From assembly GCF_947495715.1 (NCBI RefSeq), contig NZ_CANLZU010000015.1, forward strand, positions 53,425 through 117,424: DNA of 64,000 nt, given 5' to 3'. Position numbers and translations under genes: made by a program. Shown here piece by piece: positions 26,655-37,301 of this stretch; the stretch's first letter is position 1, and every line of letters begins with the position of its first letter. The notes beneath the pieces are model-generated. The model saw only the letters and a program-made list of their open reading frames with translations, was not told the DNA's origin and did no database searches. Origin of the DNA: an uncultured Oceanisphaera sp. (GTDB taxonomy: Bacteria > Pseudomonadota > Gammaproteobacteria > Enterobacterales > Aeromonadaceae).

Positions 26655-27051
26655 AGCACGTCTCCTTCGCGTTCTTATAATAGGTCCACGGATAGGCATT
26701 TTTACATAGATTAAAAAAATATCTAACTACTATTGCCTTCCATGGTGCGGGCATATTGAAAACAGAACCGGGGGGCAATGTCAATTTTACTCGTGTGGCT
26801 GACCACGGGTTGACGTCGTTGTGGGATCAACTTTACATATTTGATCATTGGCTCAGACCCTTCGTTGTAATTATTTTTCTCCTCCATATACTGGATTGCG
26901 AGGGTATATGGTGCAGTTTTGGATATTTTGCAAGTGCAATCGCTGGTGTTCTGAACGCCTTCGGGCATCCGGATTTCAGTATGCACTTTCTCTCAGATTT
27001 CCATTTCATATATCCGGGCTTTATCTGTTAAAACAATAACTAACGTGCTCA
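26655..27051. other. gltA-sdhC divergent control region
   Basis: These 397 bases separate two divergent TCA-cycle units and should hold both sets of promoters. I see a candidate sdh promoter and an inverted repeat near 26810-26846 (listed separately). An AT-rich stretch just before sdhC (about 27028-27046) contains GTTA/TAAC blocks that could be ArcA-type sites. A 91-codon plus-strand frame here (26756-27031) has no ribosome site and no family resemblance. Confidence 0.45.
26810..26846 (+). promoter_or_regulatory. candidate sdh promoter with overlapping inverted repeat
   Basis: TTGACG (26810-26815) is a five-of-six -35 match. After 17 bp comes TTACAT (26833-26838), a weak -10. The -10 is enclosed by the inverted repeat GATCAA-N10-TTGATC (26825-26846), which would suit a repressor covering the promoter. 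This would leave a leader of about 210 bases before sdhC. It was assigned by eye only. Confidence 0.35.
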
Positions 27052-27450
27052 ATGGAGCTAGTGGGCAAGACCGTGACTAAAAAACAGAGACCTGTAAACC
27101 TCGACCTACGGACTATTCGCCAACCTGTCGCTGCAATCGCATCAATCCTGCACCGGGTTTCCGGTGTCATCACGCTGTTCGCACTCGCCATCCTGCTGTG
27201 GCTGCTGAGTTACTCGCTTTCTTCCGAAGCCGGGTTCCAGGCAGTTGTGGATATTCTCGACGGTTTCTTCGTCGGCTTTATCCTCTGGGGTGTCCTGACT
27301 GCGCTGGCCTACCACATAGTGGGCGGCATTCGCCACCTCATTATGGACCTGGGCTACTGTGAAGAGCTGGAGTCGGGTGCGCTGAGTGCCAAGGTGGCGT
27401 TCGGTGTGACTATCGTGTTGTCATTGCTGGCGGGGGTAATGGTATGGTAA
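27052..27450 (+). CDS. sdhC: succinate dehydrogenase cytochrome b556 subunit SdhC
   Basis: A 132-residue membrane subunit that helps bind haem b and ubiquinone in complex II. The [29 protein letters not shown] segment (about 10-38) is the family hallmark, with the haem-ligand region His in [10 protein letters not shown] further on. Three spans are visible. The start is uncertain: in-frame GTG codons at 27061 and 27073 are also possible, and E. coli SdhC begins close to the latter. It leads the sdhCDAB-sucAB operon and overlaps sdhD by 7 bp. Confidence 0.93.
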   Translation: MELVGKTVTKKQRPVNLDLRTIRQPVAAIASILHRVSGVITLFALAILLWLLSYSLSSEAGFQAVVDILDGFFVGFILWGVLTALAYHIVGGIRHLIMDLGYCEELESGALSAKVAFGVTIVLSLLAGVMVW

Positions 27451-27788
27451 CCAATTCTGCAACCTTTGGTCGCAGCGGCGTACATGATTTCATGTTGATG
27501 CGCGCCTCGGCCGTTGTTCTGACCTTATACACCCTTTACCTGGTGGGTTTTATCGCCTTTAACGACATCAGCTTTGATGTCTGGGCGGGCTTCTTCGACA
27601 AGACCTTTACCAAGGTGTTTACGCTACTGGCGCTGTTCAGCATGTTGATACATGGCTGGATTGGTGCCTGGCAGGTGCTGTCCGACTATGTCAAACCGGC
27701 CTTGTGGCGCGGTGTGGCCCAGTTTGGAGTAGTGGTGTTACTGCTGGTTTATGTATTGACCGGTATCGTCGTACTGTGGGGTGTATAA
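27444..27788 (+). CDS. sdhD: succinate dehydrogenase membrane anchor SdhD
   Basis: A 114-residue second membrane subunit of complex II, with three spans and the [25 protein letters not shown] opening. The haem-ligand His lies in [15 protein letters not shown] near residue 70. Length matches E. coli (115). The start lies inside the end of sdhC. Confidence 0.93.
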   Translation: MVTNSATFGRSGVHDFMLMRASAVVLTLYTLYLVGFIAFNDISFDVWAGFFDKTFTKVFTLLALFSMLIHGWIGAWQVLSDYVKPALWRGVAQFGVVVLLLVYVLTGIVVLWGV

Positions 27789-27789
27789 G

Positions 27790-29556
27790 GTGACTATTAC
27801 AATTCGCGAATTCGACGCCGTGGTAATCGGCGCCGGCGGTGCAGGCATGCGTGCCGCACTACAAATAGCCGAATCCGGCAAGAGCTGTGCGCTGTTGTCC
27901 AAGGTATTTCCGACCCGTTCTCATACCGTATCCGCTCAGGGTGGCATCACGGTAGCGCTGGGCAATGCCCACGACGACAACTGGGAATGGCACATGTACG
28001 ATACCGTCAAGGGCTCCGATTATATCGGTGATCAGGACGCGATTGAGTTTATGTGTCAGACCGGTCCCGAGGCCATCCTCGAGCTGGAAAAAATGGGTCT
28101 GCCCTTTTCTCGTTTCGACAACGGCAAGGTGTATCAGCGCCCCTTCGGTGGCCAGTCCAAGGCCTTCGGTGGCGAGCAGGCGGCGCGTACTGCCGCGGCG
28201 TCCGACCGTACCGGTCATGCCCTGCTGCATACCCTCTATCAGCAAAACGTCAAGCACAAGACTACCGTTTTTTCCGAATGGTATGCGCTGGATCTGGTGA
28301 AAAACCAGGACGGCGACGTGGTCGGCTGTACTGCCATCGATATCGAAAGCGGTGAGCTGGTGTACTTCAAGGCCAAGGCCACCATTCTGGCCACCGGCGG
28401 CGCCGGTCGTATCTTCCAGTCCACCACCAATGCCCATATCAACACCGGTGACGGCGTGGGCATGGCCCTGCGTGCCGGTGTGCCGGTGCAGGACATGGAA
28501 ATGTGGCAGTTCCACCCCACCGGCATCGCCGGCGCGGGCACCCTGGTGACCGAAGGTTGCCGTGGTGAAGGCGGTTACCTGCTGAACAAGGACGGCGAGC
28601 GCTTCATGGAGCGTTATGCGCCCAACGCCAAGGATCTGGCCGGTCGTGACGTGGTTGCCCGTTCCATGATGATCGAGATCCGTGAAGGCCGCGGCTGCGA
28701 TGGCCCCTGGGGTCCGCACCTGAAGCTGAAGCTGGATCACCTGGGCAAGGACGTACTCGAATCCCGTCTGCCCGGCATCTGCGAGCTGTCTCGTACTTTC
28801 GCCCACGTGGATCCGGTCAAAGAGCCGATTCCGGTTATTCCGACCTGTCACTACATGATGGGTGGTGTTCCGACCAATGTGAATGGCCAGGCGATGACCC
28901 TCGATGCCGATGGCAAGGACGTGCCGGTGAAAGGCCTGTTTGCGGTCGGCGAAATTGCCTGCGTATCGGTACACGGCGCCAACCGTCTGGGCGGCAACTC
29001 GTTGCTGGATCTGGTGGTATTCGGTCGTGCCGTGGGTCGTCACCTGACCGAAGCACTGAACGAGCTGACCGACATCAAAGACGCGACCGAGGCCGACATC
29101 GACGCGGCCATGGCCCGTTACAACCGTTGGGAAAACAATCGCGACGGTGAAGACCCGGTACAGATCAAGAAAGATCTGCAACAGTGCATGCAGCACAACT
29201 TCTCGGTATTCCGCGAAGGTGACGCCATGGCGTCCGGCCTGGCCGAGCTGAAAAAGATTCGTGAGCGACTCAAGAACGCCCGTCTGGATGACACCAGCAG
29301 CGACTTCAATACCCAGCGTATCGAATGTCTGGAGCTGGACAACCTGATGGAAACCGCTTATGCCACCGCGGTGGCCGCGAACTTCCGCACCGAAAGCCGT
29401 GGTGCTCACTCTCGTTTCGATTATCCGGAGCGTGATGACGAAAACTGGTTGTGCCATTCCCTGTACAGCCCTGAAACCGAGTCCATGAGCAGACGGTCCG
29501 TGAATATGTCACCGAATCATCGTGATGCATTCCCGCCGAAAGCGCGGACCTACTAA
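27790..29556 (+). CDS. sdhA: succinate dehydrogenase flavoprotein subunit SdhA
   Basis: A 588-residue catalytic subunit that oxidises succinate to fumarate with covalently bound FAD. The dinucleotide fold is [14 protein letters not shown] (about 11-24), and the FAD-linking His is in [11 protein letters not shown] near residue 44. The active-site [19 protein letters not shown] segment lies near 395-413. I chose the GTG at 27790, with GGGG eight bases upstream, because it gives exactly the E. coli length; a GTG at 27781 in frame would overlap sdhD. The C-terminus [17 protein letters not shown] is typical. Confidence 0.96.
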   Translation: MTITIREFDAVVIGAGGAGMRAALQIAESGKSCALLSKVFPTRSHTVSAQGGITVALGNAHDDNWEWHMYDTVKGSDYIGDQDAIEFMCQTGPEAILELEKMGLPFSRFDNGKVYQRPFGGQSKAFGGEQAARTAAASDRTGHALLHTLYQQNVKHKTTVFSEWYALDLVKNQDGDVVGCTAIDIESGELVYFKAKATILATGGAGRIFQSTTNAHINTGDGVGMALRAGVPVQDMEMWQFHPTGIAGAGTLVTEGCRGEGGYLLNKDGERFMERYAPNAKDLAGRDVVARSMMIEIREGRGCDGPWGPHLKLKLDHLGKDVLESRLPGICELSRTFAHVDPVKEPIPVIPTCHYMMGGVPTNVNGQAMTLDADGKDVPVKGLFAVGEIACVSVHGANRLGGNSLLDLVVFGRAVGRHLTEALNELTDIKDATEADIDAAMARYNRWENNRDGEDPVQIKKDLQQCMQHNFSVFREGDAMASGLAELKKIRERLKNARLDDTSSDFNTQRIECLELDNLMETAYATAVAANFRTESRGAHSRFDYPERDDENWLCHSLYSPETESMSRRSVNMSPNHRDAFPPKARTY

Positions 29557-29571
29557 GGGGAGGGGGTAAAG

Positions 29572-30288
29572 ATGCAAGTTACTATTTCAGTTTATCGTTA
29601 TAACCCGGAAACCGATGCCAAGCCGTTCATGAAAGACTATCGGCTGGACGTTGCCGAAGGCTCCGACATGATGGTGCTGGATGCGCTGCTGGCATTGAAA
29701 GAGCAGGATCCGAGTTTGTCCTTCCGCCGCTCCTGCCGTGAAGGGGTCTGTGGCTCCGATGGCATGAACATGAATGGCAAGAACGGCCTGGCTTGTATTA
29801 CGCCGCTGTCCGACTTGCTGGGCAAGGATAACAAGGTGGTGATCAGGCCACTGCCCGGCTTGCCGGTGGTGCGTGATCTGGTGATCGACATGAGCCAGTT
29901 CTACACCCAGTGGGAAAAGGTCAAACCGTTCCTGATTGCCGATGAAAAACTGCCACCGGCGCGTGAGCACATGCAATCACCGGAAGAGCGGGCCAAGCTG
30001 GACGGACTGTACGAGTGCATTCTGTGCGCCTGTTGTTCGACTTCCTGTCCGTCCTTCTGGTGGAACCCGGACAAGTTTATCGGTCCGGCCGGTTTGCTGG
30101 CCGCCTATCGCTGGTTGGCCGACAGCCGCGACACCGCCGCCGACGAACGCCTGTCCGAGCTGGATGACGCCTTCAGCGTGTTCCGTTGTCATGGCATCAT
30201 GAACTGCGTGAATGTATGTCCCAAGGGCCTGAACCCCACCAAGGCCATTGGTCACATCAAGTCCATGCTGTTGAATCGGGCAGTTTAA
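29572..30288 (+). CDS. sdhB: succinate dehydrogenase iron-sulfur subunit SdhB
   Basis: A 238-residue electron-transfer subunit of complex II carrying three clusters. The [2Fe-2S] site is CREGVCGSDG...LAC (about 55-75), the [4Fe-4S] site CILCACCSTSCP near 149-160, and the [3Fe-4S] site CHGIMNCVNVCPKGLNP near 206-222. Length equals E. coli SdhB. A strong AGGGGAGGGGG ribosome site precedes the ATG. A hairpin separates it from sucA. Confidence 0.97.
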   Translation: MQVTISVYRYNPETDAKPFMKDYRLDVAEGSDMMVLDALLALKEQDPSLSFRRSCREGVCGSDGMNMNGKNGLACITPLSDLLGKDNKVVIRPLPGLPVVRDLVIDMSQFYTQWEKVKPFLIADEKLPPAREHMQSPEERAKLDGLYECILCACCSTSCPSFWWNPDKFIGPAGLLAAYRWLADSRDTAADERLSELDDAFSVFRCHGIMNCVNVCPKGLNPTKAIGHIKSMLLNRAV

Positions 30289-30308
30289 TCGTCCCCGCTA
30301 GATAATCC

Positions 30309-30329
30309 GCCGCCCGCAAGGGCGGCTTT
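30309..30329 (+). terminator. hairpin between sdhB and sucA
   Basis: GCCGCCC and GGGCGGC pair perfectly around GCAA (30309-30326) and are followed by only TTT. It lies 21 bp after sdhB and 55 bp before sucA. The short T-run suggests a partial terminator or an mRNA 3'-end stabiliser inside the sdh-suc operon rather than a full stop. Confidence 0.5.
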
Positions 30330-30383
30330 GACTCGACGATCAGAACGACAGTAGCCCTGTCGAGACATTACAAAGGGATAAAG

Positions 30384-33197
30384 ATGCACAATGGCGTAAT
30401 GCAAGCCTGGCTGGATTCTTCTTACCTGGCCGGTGCCAATGCGACCTATGTAGAAGACCTTTATGAGGCTTATCTTGCCGATCCTGAGTCCGTTCCCGAG
30501 CAGTGGCAGACCGTATTCAACGGCCTGCCGGTGCCTGAAGAAAACGTACAGGATCAACCTCATTCTCAAGTAAGAGATTACTTCCGCCGCCTTGCCAAAG
30601 ACACCTCCCGCTATGCCACTCCGGTCAGTGATCCCCACACTGACGCCAAGCAGGTCAAGGTGCTGCAGCTGATTAACGCCTATCGTTTTCGTGGCCATCA
30701 GAATGCCAACCTGGATCCGCTCGGGCTGTGGGATCGCAAGGTGGTGGCCGAGCTGGACCCGGCCTTTCACAACCTGACCGGTGCCGATCTGGACGCTACC
30801 TTCAACGTGGGTTCCTATGCCATCGGCCAGGAAACCATGAAGCTGAAGGATCTGGTGTCAGCATTGAAAAAAACCTACTGCGGCCCGGTCGGTGCCGAGT
30901 ATATGCACATCACCAGTACCAGAGAGAAGCGCTGGATCCAGAGCCGTTTAGAGCCGATGGTGGGTGATCCCGGATTCAGTCAGGACGACAAGCTGCGCTT
31001 TCTGGACAGCCTGAACGCCGCCGAAGGCCTGGAAAAATATCTGGGTGCCAAGTTCCCCGGCGCCAAGCGTTTCTCCCTCGAAGGGGGTGATGCCCTGGTC
31101 CCGATGACCAAGGAACTGATCCGCCGTTTCGGTGAGAACGGTGGTCGGGAAGTGGTGATCGGCATGGCCCACCGTGGCCGTCTGAACATGCTGGTCAACG
31201 TGCTGGGCAAGCGCCCGCAAGACCTGTTTGATGCCTTTGCCGGCAAGTACGAAGTGCAAAGCTCGGGTGACGTGAAGTACCACATGGGCTTCAGCTCCGA
31301 CTTCGAGACCCCGGGCGGTAACGTACACCTGGCGCTGGCCTTCAACCCCTCGCATCTGGAAATCGTCAACCCGGTGGTTATCGGTTCGGTGCGCGCGCGC
31401 ATGGACCGTCTGTCCAACCCGGATGGCCGCAAGGTACTGCCGATTACCATTCACGGCGATTCGGCCTTTGCCGGTCAGGGTGTGGTGGCGGAAACCTTCA
31501 ACATGTCGCTGACCCGGGGCTACGGCGTGGGCGGCACCGTGCGTATCGTCATCAACAACCAGGTTGGTTTTACCACCTCCAACCCGCGCGATACCCGCTC
31601 TACCGAGTACTGTACCGATATCGCCAAGATGGTGCAGGCGCCGATTTTCCACGTTAACGCGGATGATCCGGAAGCCGTGGTGCAGGTGACTCAGCTGGCA
31701 TTGGATTATCGTAACGAATTTGGTCGCGATGTGGTGATCGATCTGGTGTGCTACCGCCGTCACGGTCACAACGAGGCCGATGAGCCGAGTGCGACCCAGC
31801 CGCTGATGTACCAGAAGATCAAGAAACACCCGACGCCGCGCAAGATTTATGCCGATCAATTGATTGGCAAGGGCACCATCTCGGCGGAAGACACCACCGT
31901 GATGATCAACGAATATCGTGATGCATTGGACAGCGGCGAGTGTGTGGTCAAGGAATGGCGACCGATGGAAAAACACTCCGTCGACTGGTCTCCCTACCTG
32001 GGTCACGAGTGGGATATGGAGTACGACTCCAATTATCCGCTCGATGCGCTGAAAGAGCTGGCCGAGCGGGTGACCGACTACCCCGAGAGCCATACCCTGC
32101 AGCGTCAGGTTGGCAAAATCTATGCCGATCGCAAGTTGATGGCCAAGGGCGAAAAGCTGGCCGACTGGGGCTTTGCCGAAGTACTGGCCTACGCCACCCT
32201 GTGTGACAACGGTTATGAAGTGCGTCTGACCGGTCAGGATTCCGGCCGCGGTACCTTCTTTCACCGGCATGCGGTGCTGCACAACCAGAACGATGCCAGC
32301 ACCTATACCCCGCTGTGCCATCTGTCCGACAGTCAGGGCCAGTTTCAGGTGTACGACTCGGTGCTGAGTGAAGAAGCGGTGATGGCGTTTGAATACGGCT
32401 ATGCCACCGCCGAGCCCGAGGGGCTGAACGTATGGGAAGCCCAGTTTGGTGACTTCGCCAACGGCGCCCAGGTGGTGATCGATCAGTTCCTGAGTTCCGG
32501 TGAGCAGAAGTGGGGCCGGATGTGCGGTCTTACCCTGTTGTTGCCCCATGGCTACGAAGGGCAGGGTCCGGAGCACTCCAGTGCGCGTCTGGAGCGTTAT
32601 CTGCAACTGTGCGCCGAGCACAACATGCAGGTCTGTGTACCGACCACGCCGGCGCAGGTGTTCCACATGCTGCGTCGTCAGGTATTGCGCCCCATGCGTC
32701 GTCCGCTGGTGGTGATGACACCCAAGTCGTTGTTGCGTCATCCGCTGGCGGTTTCCGAGCTGGAAACCCTCGCCACCGGCTCTTTCCAGAACGCTATCGG
32801 CGAAATTGATGATCTGGATCCCAAAGGCGTCAAGCGTGTTGTTCTTTGTTCGGGCAAGGTGTATTACGATTTGCTTGAAACACGGCGCAAGCATGAACAA
32901 ACGGATGTGGCCATTATTCGGATCGAGCAATTGTATCCGTTCCCTCAGGAAGAGGTTGCCGCGATTTTTGCCGACTACCAGCACGTAACCGAGTTCGTCT
33001 GGTGTCAGGAAGAGCCGCAAAACCAGGGCGCCTGGTATTGCAGCCAGCATCACTTCCGGGCCGCGATTCCGGCGGGCGCGAATCTGCGGTATGCAGGTCG
33101 CGAAGCCTCGGCATCGCCGGCAGTGGGCTACACCTCTGTTCACTTACAACAACAAAAAGCGCTGGTCGAAGACGCACTGACGCAGACCGAAGCATAA
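30384..33197 (+). CDS. sucA: 2-oxoglutarate dehydrogenase E1 component
   Basis: A 937-residue thiamine-diphosphate enzyme that decarboxylates 2-oxoglutarate and transfers the succinyl group to SucB. The N-terminal SYLAGANATYVEDLYEAYLADP segment is typical of SucA. The ThDP-binding region is around GMAHRGRLNMLVNVLGK (about 260-276) and the GDSAFAGQGVV...NNQVGFTTS part near 365-398. HGYEGQGPEHSSAR lies near 720. Length is close to E. coli SucA (933). Confidence 0.97.
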   Translation: MHNGVMQAWLDSSYLAGANATYVEDLYEAYLADPESVPEQWQTVFNGLPVPEENVQDQPHSQVRDYFRRLAKDTSRYATPVSDPHTDAKQVKVLQLINAYRFRGHQNANLDPLGLWDRKVVAELDPAFHNLTGADLDATFNVGSYAIGQETMKLKDLVSALKKTYCGPVGAEYMHITSTREKRWIQSRLEPMVGDPGFSQDDKLRFLDSLNAAEGLEKYLGAKFPGAKRFSLEGGDALVPMTKELIRRFGENGGREVVIGMAHRGRLNMLVNVLGKRPQDLFDAFAGKYEVQSSGDVKYHMGFSSDFETPGGNVHLALAFNPSHLEIVNPVVIGSVRARMDRLSNPDGRKVLPITIHGDSAFAGQGVVAETFNMSLTRGYGVGGTVRIVINNQVGFTTSNPRDTRSTEYCTDIAKMVQAPIFHVNADDPEAVVQVTQLALDYRNEFGRDVVIDLVCYRRHGHNEADEPSATQPLMYQKIKKHPTPRKIYADQLIGKGTISAEDTTVMINEYRDALDSGECVVKEWRPMEKHSVDWSPYLGHEWDMEYDSNYPLDALKELAERVTDYPESHTLQRQVGKIYADRKLMAKGEKLADWGFAEVLAYATLCDNGYEVRLTGQDSGRGTFFHRHAVLHNQNDASTYTPLCHLSDSQGQFQVYDSVLSEEAVMAFEYGYATAEPEGLNVWEAQFGDFANGAQVVIDQFLSSGEQKWGRMCGLTLLLPHGYEGQGPEHSSARLERYLQLCAEHNMQVCVPTTPAQVFHMLRRQVLRPMRRPLVVMTPKSLLRHPLAVSELETLATGSFQNAIGEIDDLDPKGVKRVVLCSGKVYYDLLETRRKHEQTDVAIIRIEQLYPFPQEEVAAIFADYQHVTEFVWCQEEPQNQGAWYCSQHHFRAAIPAGANLRYAGREASASPAVGYTSVHLQQQKALVEDALTQTEA

Positions 33198-33215
33198 CGC
33201 ACAAAGGACATATTG

Positions 33216-34445
33216 ATGACCATCGAAATCAAGGTTCCCGACTTACCCGAGTCCGTCGCCGATGCCACTATCGCCACCTGGCACAAACAGCCGGGTGACC
33301 GGGTTGAACGCGACGAAGTGATCGTCGACATCGAAACCGACAAGGTGGTACTGGAAGTACCGGCGCCCGAAGCCGGTATTCTGGAAGCCATTATCGAAGA
33401 CGCCGGTGCCACCGTGCTGGGCCAGCAGTTGATTGGCCAGCTCAAGCAGGGCGCCGTGGCCGGCGAAGCGACCAAAGAAAAGGCCGCTTCTTCTGCCAAT
33501 GGTGAAGCCAAAGAAGACGCCAAGACCGACAGCAAAGCCGACGCCAAGTCCGACGATGACAGCCTGAGCCCGGCGGTTCGCCGCCTGGTGGCCGAACACG
33601 GCATCGACGTGGCCAAGCTGTCCGGCTCCGGCAAGGGTGGTCGCATCACCAAGGAAGATGTGGAAGCCTTCATCAAGGGCGGCAACAAGCCGGCGGCCGC
33701 ACCTGCTGCAGCCAAGGCAGAGACCCCGGTCGTGCCGCTGGGCGAGCGTACCGAAAAACGGGTGCCCATGACCCGTCTGCGCAAGCGCGTTGCCGAGCGT
33801 CTGCTCGAAGCCAAGAACACCACCGCCATGCTGACCACCTTCAACGAGGTCAACATGGGTCCGATCATGAGCCTGCGCAAGCAGTATCAGGAAGTGTTCG
33901 AGAAGCGTCATGGCATTCGTCTGGGCTTCATGTCTTTCTATGTGAAAGCCGTGGTCGAGTCGCTCAAGCGCTTCCCGGAAGTGAACGCTTCCATCGACGG
34001 TGATGATATCGTCTATCACAACTACTTCGACGTCAGCATCGCCGTTTCTACCCCGCGTGGCCTGGTCACGCCGGTACTGCGCGACTGTGATCGTCTGAGC
34101 CTGGCCGATATCGAAAAGAGCATCAAGGAACTGGCCATCAAGGGTCGTGACGGCAAGCTGACCGTGGACGACATGACCGGCGGTAACTTCACCATTACCA
34201 ACGGTGGTGTGTTCGGCTCCCTGATGTCTACGCCGATCATCAACCCGCCGCAGAGCGCCATTCTGGGTATGCACAAAATCCAGGATCGCCCCATGGCCGT
34301 GAACGGCAAGGTAGAAATACAGCCGATGATGTACCTGGCGCTGTCTTACGATCACCGTCTCATCGACGGTCGCGAGTCGGTCAGCTTCCTGGTTTCCATC
34401 AAGGAACTGCTGGAAGATCCGACCCGCCTGCTGCTGGACGTATAA
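33216..34445 (+). CDS. sucB: dihydrolipoyl succinyltransferase E2 component
   Basis: A 409-residue E2 core enzyme of the 2-oxoglutarate dehydrogenase complex. The lipoyl domain carries Lys in [11 protein letters not shown] near residue 43. A Lys/Ala/Glu-rich linker (about 78-110) leads to the E3-binding domain ([27 protein letters not shown]), then a second linker and the catalytic domain with [11 protein letters not shown] near 373. A TTG one codon earlier (33213) was rejected in favour of the ATG. No lpd gene is near, so E3 must be encoded elsewhere. Confidence 0.96.
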   Translation: MTIEIKVPDLPESVADATIATWHKQPGDRVERDEVIVDIETDKVVLEVPAPEAGILEAIIEDAGATVLGQQLIGQLKQGAVAGEATKEKAASSANGEAKEDAKTDSKADAKSDDDSLSPAVRRLVAEHGIDVAKLSGSGKGGRITKEDVEAFIKGGNKPAAAPAAAKAETPVVPLGERTEKRVPMTRLRKRVAERLLEAKNTTAMLTTFNEVNMGPIMSLRKQYQEVFEKRHGIRLGFMSFYVKAVVESLKRFPEVNASIDGDDIVYHNYFDVSIAVSTPRGLVTPVLRDCDRLSLADIEKSIKELAIKGRDGKLTVDDMTGGNFTITNGGVFGSLMSTPIINPPQSAILGMHKIQDRPMAVNGKVEIQPMMYLALSYDHRLIDGRESVSFLVSIKELLEDPTRLLLDV

Positions 34446-34458
34446 ACCAATAACAAGA

Positions 34459-34486
34459 GGTTGGGCTGCGGCCCGGCCTTTTTTAT
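34459..34486 (+). terminator. terminator between sucB and sucC
   Basis: GGTTGGGC and GCCCGGCC pair (two G-U pairs) around TGCG and are followed by six T. It lies 14 bp after sucB and about 70 bp before sucC. This looks like a real intrinsic terminator, so sucCD either depends on readthrough or has its own promoter in the remaining gap. Confidence 0.75.
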
Positions 34487-34555
34487 ACCCTGCGACAACA
34501 TAAAAACGGAAATTAAAAAATACTCTGAATCCCTACACAACAACGGAAACACAAC

Positions 34556-35722
34556 ATGAATTTGCATGAATATCAGGCAAAAAAATTGTTTGCTGAATAC
34601 GGTTTGCCCGTGTCGGAAGGCTATGCATGTGACAATCCACAGGAAGCAGTGGAAGCTGCCAGCAAGATCGGCGGTAGTATGTGGGTGGTTAAATGTCAGG
34701 TTCACGCCGGAGGCCGCGGTAAGGCCGGTGGCGTCAAGCTGGCTAAAACCAAAGACGAGATAAGAGAATTCGCCGAACACTGGCTGGGCAAGAACCTGGT
34801 AACCTATCAGACCGATGCCAATGGTCAGCCGGTTGCCAAGATTCTGGTTGAGTCCTGCACCGATATCGACAAAGAGTTGTATCTGGGTGCGGTGGTCGAC
34901 CGGGGTACCCGCCGTGTTGTCTTTATGGCATCTACCGAAGGTGGTGTGGAAATCGAGAAGGTGGCCGAAGAGACCCCCGAACTGATCCACAAAGCCGCCA
35001 TCGATCCCCTGGTGGGCCCGCAGGCTTATCAAGGCCGTGAACTGGCATTCAAACTGGGGCTGAAAGGCGACCAGATCAAACAGTTCACCAAAATTTTCCT
35101 TGGTCTGGGACAGATGTTCCTGGACTACGATTTTGCCCTGCTGGAAATCAACCCGCTGGTGATCACCACCGAGGGTAACCTGCATTGCCTGGACGGCAAG
35201 ATCAACATCGACTCCAACGCCATGTACCGTCAGCCCAAGCTGCGCGATATGCACGATCCCTCACAGGACGATGCCCGCGAAGCCTATGCCGCCAAGTGGG
35301 AGCTGAACTACGTGGCACTCGACGGTAACATCGGCTGCATGGTCAATGGTGCCGGTCTGGCCATGGGTACCATGGACATCGTTAACCTGCACGGCGGTTC
35401 ACCCGCCAACTTCCTGGACGTAGGCGGTGGCGCCACCAAGGAGCGGGTAACCGAAGCATTCAAGATTATTCTCTCCGACAGCAATGTGAAAGCGGTGCTG
35501 GTCAATATCTTCGGTGGCATCGTTCGTTGTGACATGATTGCCGAAGGCATTATCGGTGCGGTGAAGGAAGTGGGCGTTAAAGTCCCGGTGGTGGTGCGTC
35601 TGGAAGGCAACAATGCCGAAGCCGGTACCGCGAAACTGGCCGAGTCCGGTCTCAACATCATCGCCGCCACCAGCCTGACCGACGCAGCCGTTCAGGTCGT
35701 TAACGCCGCACAGGGGAAATAA
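34556..35722 (+). CDS. sucC: succinyl-CoA synthetase beta subunit
   Basis: A 388-residue ATP-grasp subunit of succinyl-CoA synthetase, which couples succinyl-CoA cleavage to nucleotide triphosphate formation. The [19 protein letters not shown] opening, the nucleotide-binding [16 protein letters not shown] (about 46-61), and the [13 protein letters not shown] and [10 protein letters not shown] segments near 290 and 318 are all present. Length equals E. coli SucC. It is coupled to sucD by a 4-bp gap. Confidence 0.97.
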   Translation: MNLHEYQAKKLFAEYGLPVSEGYACDNPQEAVEAASKIGGSMWVVKCQVHAGGRGKAGGVKLAKTKDEIREFAEHWLGKNLVTYQTDANGQPVAKILVESCTDIDKELYLGAVVDRGTRRVVFMASTEGGVEIEKVAEETPELIHKAAIDPLVGPQAYQGRELAFKLGLKGDQIKQFTKIFLGLGQMFLDYDFALLEINPLVITTEGNLHCLDGKINIDSNAMYRQPKLRDMHDPSQDDAREAYAAKWELNYVALDGNIGCMVNGAGLAMGTMDIVNLHGGSPANFLDVGGGATKERVTEAFKIILSDSNVKAVLVNIFGGIVRCDMIAEGIIGAVKEVGVKVPVVVRLEGNNAEAGTAKLAESGLNIIAATSLTDAAVQVVNAAQGK

Positions 35723-35726
35723 CAGC

Positions 35727-36599
35727 ATGAGCATTCTGATCAACAAAGACACCAAGGTCATTTGTCAGGGTTTCACCGGTGGCCAGGGTACCTTTCATTC
35801 CGAACAGGCCATTGAATACGGCACTCAAATGGTGGGTGGCGTATCTCCCGGCAAGGGGGGCACTACCCATCTGGGCCTGCCGGTGTTCAATACAGTGCGT
35901 GAAGCGGTTGAAGTGACCGGTGCCACCGCCACCGTGATTTATGTGCCGGCGGCATTCTGTAAAGACGCGATTCTGGAAGCGATTGACGCGGGCATCGAGC
36001 TTATCGTGACCATTACCGAAGGCATTCCTACTCTGGACATGCTGGACGTGAAAGTGAAGCTGGAACAAACCGGCGTGCGCATGATAGGCCCCAACTGCCC
36101 CGGCGTGATCACCCCGGACGAGTGCAAAATCGGCATCATGCCCGGCCATATCCACAAGAAAGGCAAGGTGGGCATCGTGTCCCGCTCCGGTACCCTGACC
36201 TACGAAGCGGTCAAGCAGACCACCGACGAAGGCTTTGGCCAGTCCAGCTGTATCGGTATTGGTGGCGACCCGATTCCGGGCTCCAACTTCATCGATATTC
36301 TGGCGTTGTTCGAGAAGGATCCGGAAACCGAGGCCATCGTGATGATCGGTGAAATCGGCGGCACCGCCGAAGAAGAAGCGGCTGCCTATATCAAGGAGCA
36401 CGTCACCAAGCCGGTGGTCTCTTACATCGCCGGCGTGACCGCCCCTCCGGGCAAGCGCATGGGCCATGCGGGTGCCATCATCTCCGGTGGCAAGGGCACC
36501 GCAGACGAGAAGTTTGCCGCCCTGCAGGACGCCGGTGTTAAAACCGTGCGTTCACTGGCCGACATCGGCAAGGCACTGCGTGAAGTGACCGGCTGGTAA
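35727..36599 (+). CDS. sucD: succinyl-CoA synthetase alpha subunit
   Basis: A 290-residue CoA-binding subunit that is phosphorylated on a histidine during catalysis. The N-terminal CoA fold has [15 protein letters not shown] near 14-28. The active-site His is in [18 protein letters not shown] near residues 245-262. Length is close to E. coli SucD (289). It is followed by a strong terminator. Confidence 0.97.
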   Translation: MSILINKDTKVICQGFTGGQGTFHSEQAIEYGTQMVGGVSPGKGGTTHLGLPVFNTVREAVEVTGATATVIYVPAAFCKDAILEAIDAGIELIVTITEGIPTLDMLDVKVKLEQTGVRMIGPNCPGVITPDECKIGIMPGHIHKKGKVGIVSRSGTLTYEAVKQTTDEGFGQSSCIGIGGDPIPGSNFIDILALFEKDPETEAIVMIGEIGGTAEEEAAAYIKEHVTKPVVSYIAGVTAPPGKRMGHAGAIISGGKGTADEKFAALQDAGVKTVRSLADIGKALREVTGW

Positions 36600-36633
36600 A
36601 GCCGTAAGCGATAAGCTTTAAGCTGGAAGAAAG

Positions 36634-36666
36634 AAAAAAGGAGCCGAAAGGCTCCTTTTTTTTATT
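36634..36666 (+). terminator. sucCD terminator
   Basis: AAAAAAGGAGCC and GGCTCCTTTTTTTT pair around GAAA. This textbook intrinsic terminator lies about 35 bp after sucD and works in both directions; the convergent ybaK-like gene ends about 30 bp further on. Confidence 0.93.
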
Positions 36667-36697
36667 TTTTGTTACCCCTCACCCCTCACGTTTCGAG

Positions 36698-37198
36698 TCA
36701 CATCCGCTCAACCCGGCTCCAGGGATCGGGTTTGATGCTGAACTGGCCGTGTTGCCAGTGGCTGGCCAGACGGCGGAAGTCGTCGCCTTTCATGTGGATC
36801 AGATCCCGGTGATCGCCGCTTTCCATATAGACATCGGCCATATGGAGCACTTCATCATCCACCAGCGTGTCCAGCGAGTAGGCTTCACCCAGCGCAGGAA
36901 TGGCGCCCGGATCGCAGTCATCGAACCACTTCCCGAGGCGGTACTCCGGTGTCAGTTGTACTTCATGGTGAATCAGGTAATTCAGGCGCTGCAGGTCGAC
37001 CTTGTCGGCGGCAGGCAGTACCGCCATGATCGACTTACCGTCATCCTGCTCCAGAATCACCGCCTTGGCCATCTGGGCCAGCGGAACATGGCTGGCGATG
37101 GCGCTTTGAGTCGCACCTTCGGCATAGACATGGCGCACCTTTTCATAGGGAATATGGTGTTGATCCAGATACTGTTTCAGTCTTGTTGACATACCCAT
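36698..37198 (-). CDS. YbaK/EbsC-type aminoacyl-tRNA deacylase domain protein
   Basis: A 166-residue protein with the YbaK/prolyl-tRNA editing fold, which removes wrongly attached amino acids from tRNA. The segment with HVYAEGATQSAIASHVPLAQMAKAVIL (about 23-49) is the family's substrate-pocket region, and a Lys in the MAKA part matches the catalytic Lys. The last 50 residues, with HMADVYMESGDHRDLIHMKGDDFRRL, are not part of YbaK itself and occur in a stand-alone subfamily of such proteins. The start may be ATG 37198 or 37192; both follow GGGAGGT. It is convergent with sucD and diverges from the haem chemoreceptor gene. Confidence 0.82.
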   Translation of the reverse strand: MGMSTRLKQYLDQHHIPYEKVRHVYAEGATQSAIASHVPLAQMAKAVILEQDDGKSIMAVLPAADKVDLQRLNYLIHHEVQLTPEYRLGKWFDDCDPGAIPALGEAYSLDTLVDDEVLHMADVYMESGDHRDLIHMKGDDFRRLASHWQHGQFSIKPDPWSRVERM

Positions 37199-37301
37199 AG
37201 CTACCTCCCGAAGGCAAGGCCATGTCGGCCGCCTTCTCTAGCTGCCTCTTCAGTATAGTTCGCCCGTTAAAACCTGATTCTGAAATACCTCATATGAAGC
37301 C

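Noticed and set aside
26756..27031. 91-codon frame between gltA and sdhC
   Set aside because: It lacks a ribosome site and any resemblance, and covers the expected control region of two divergent operons.
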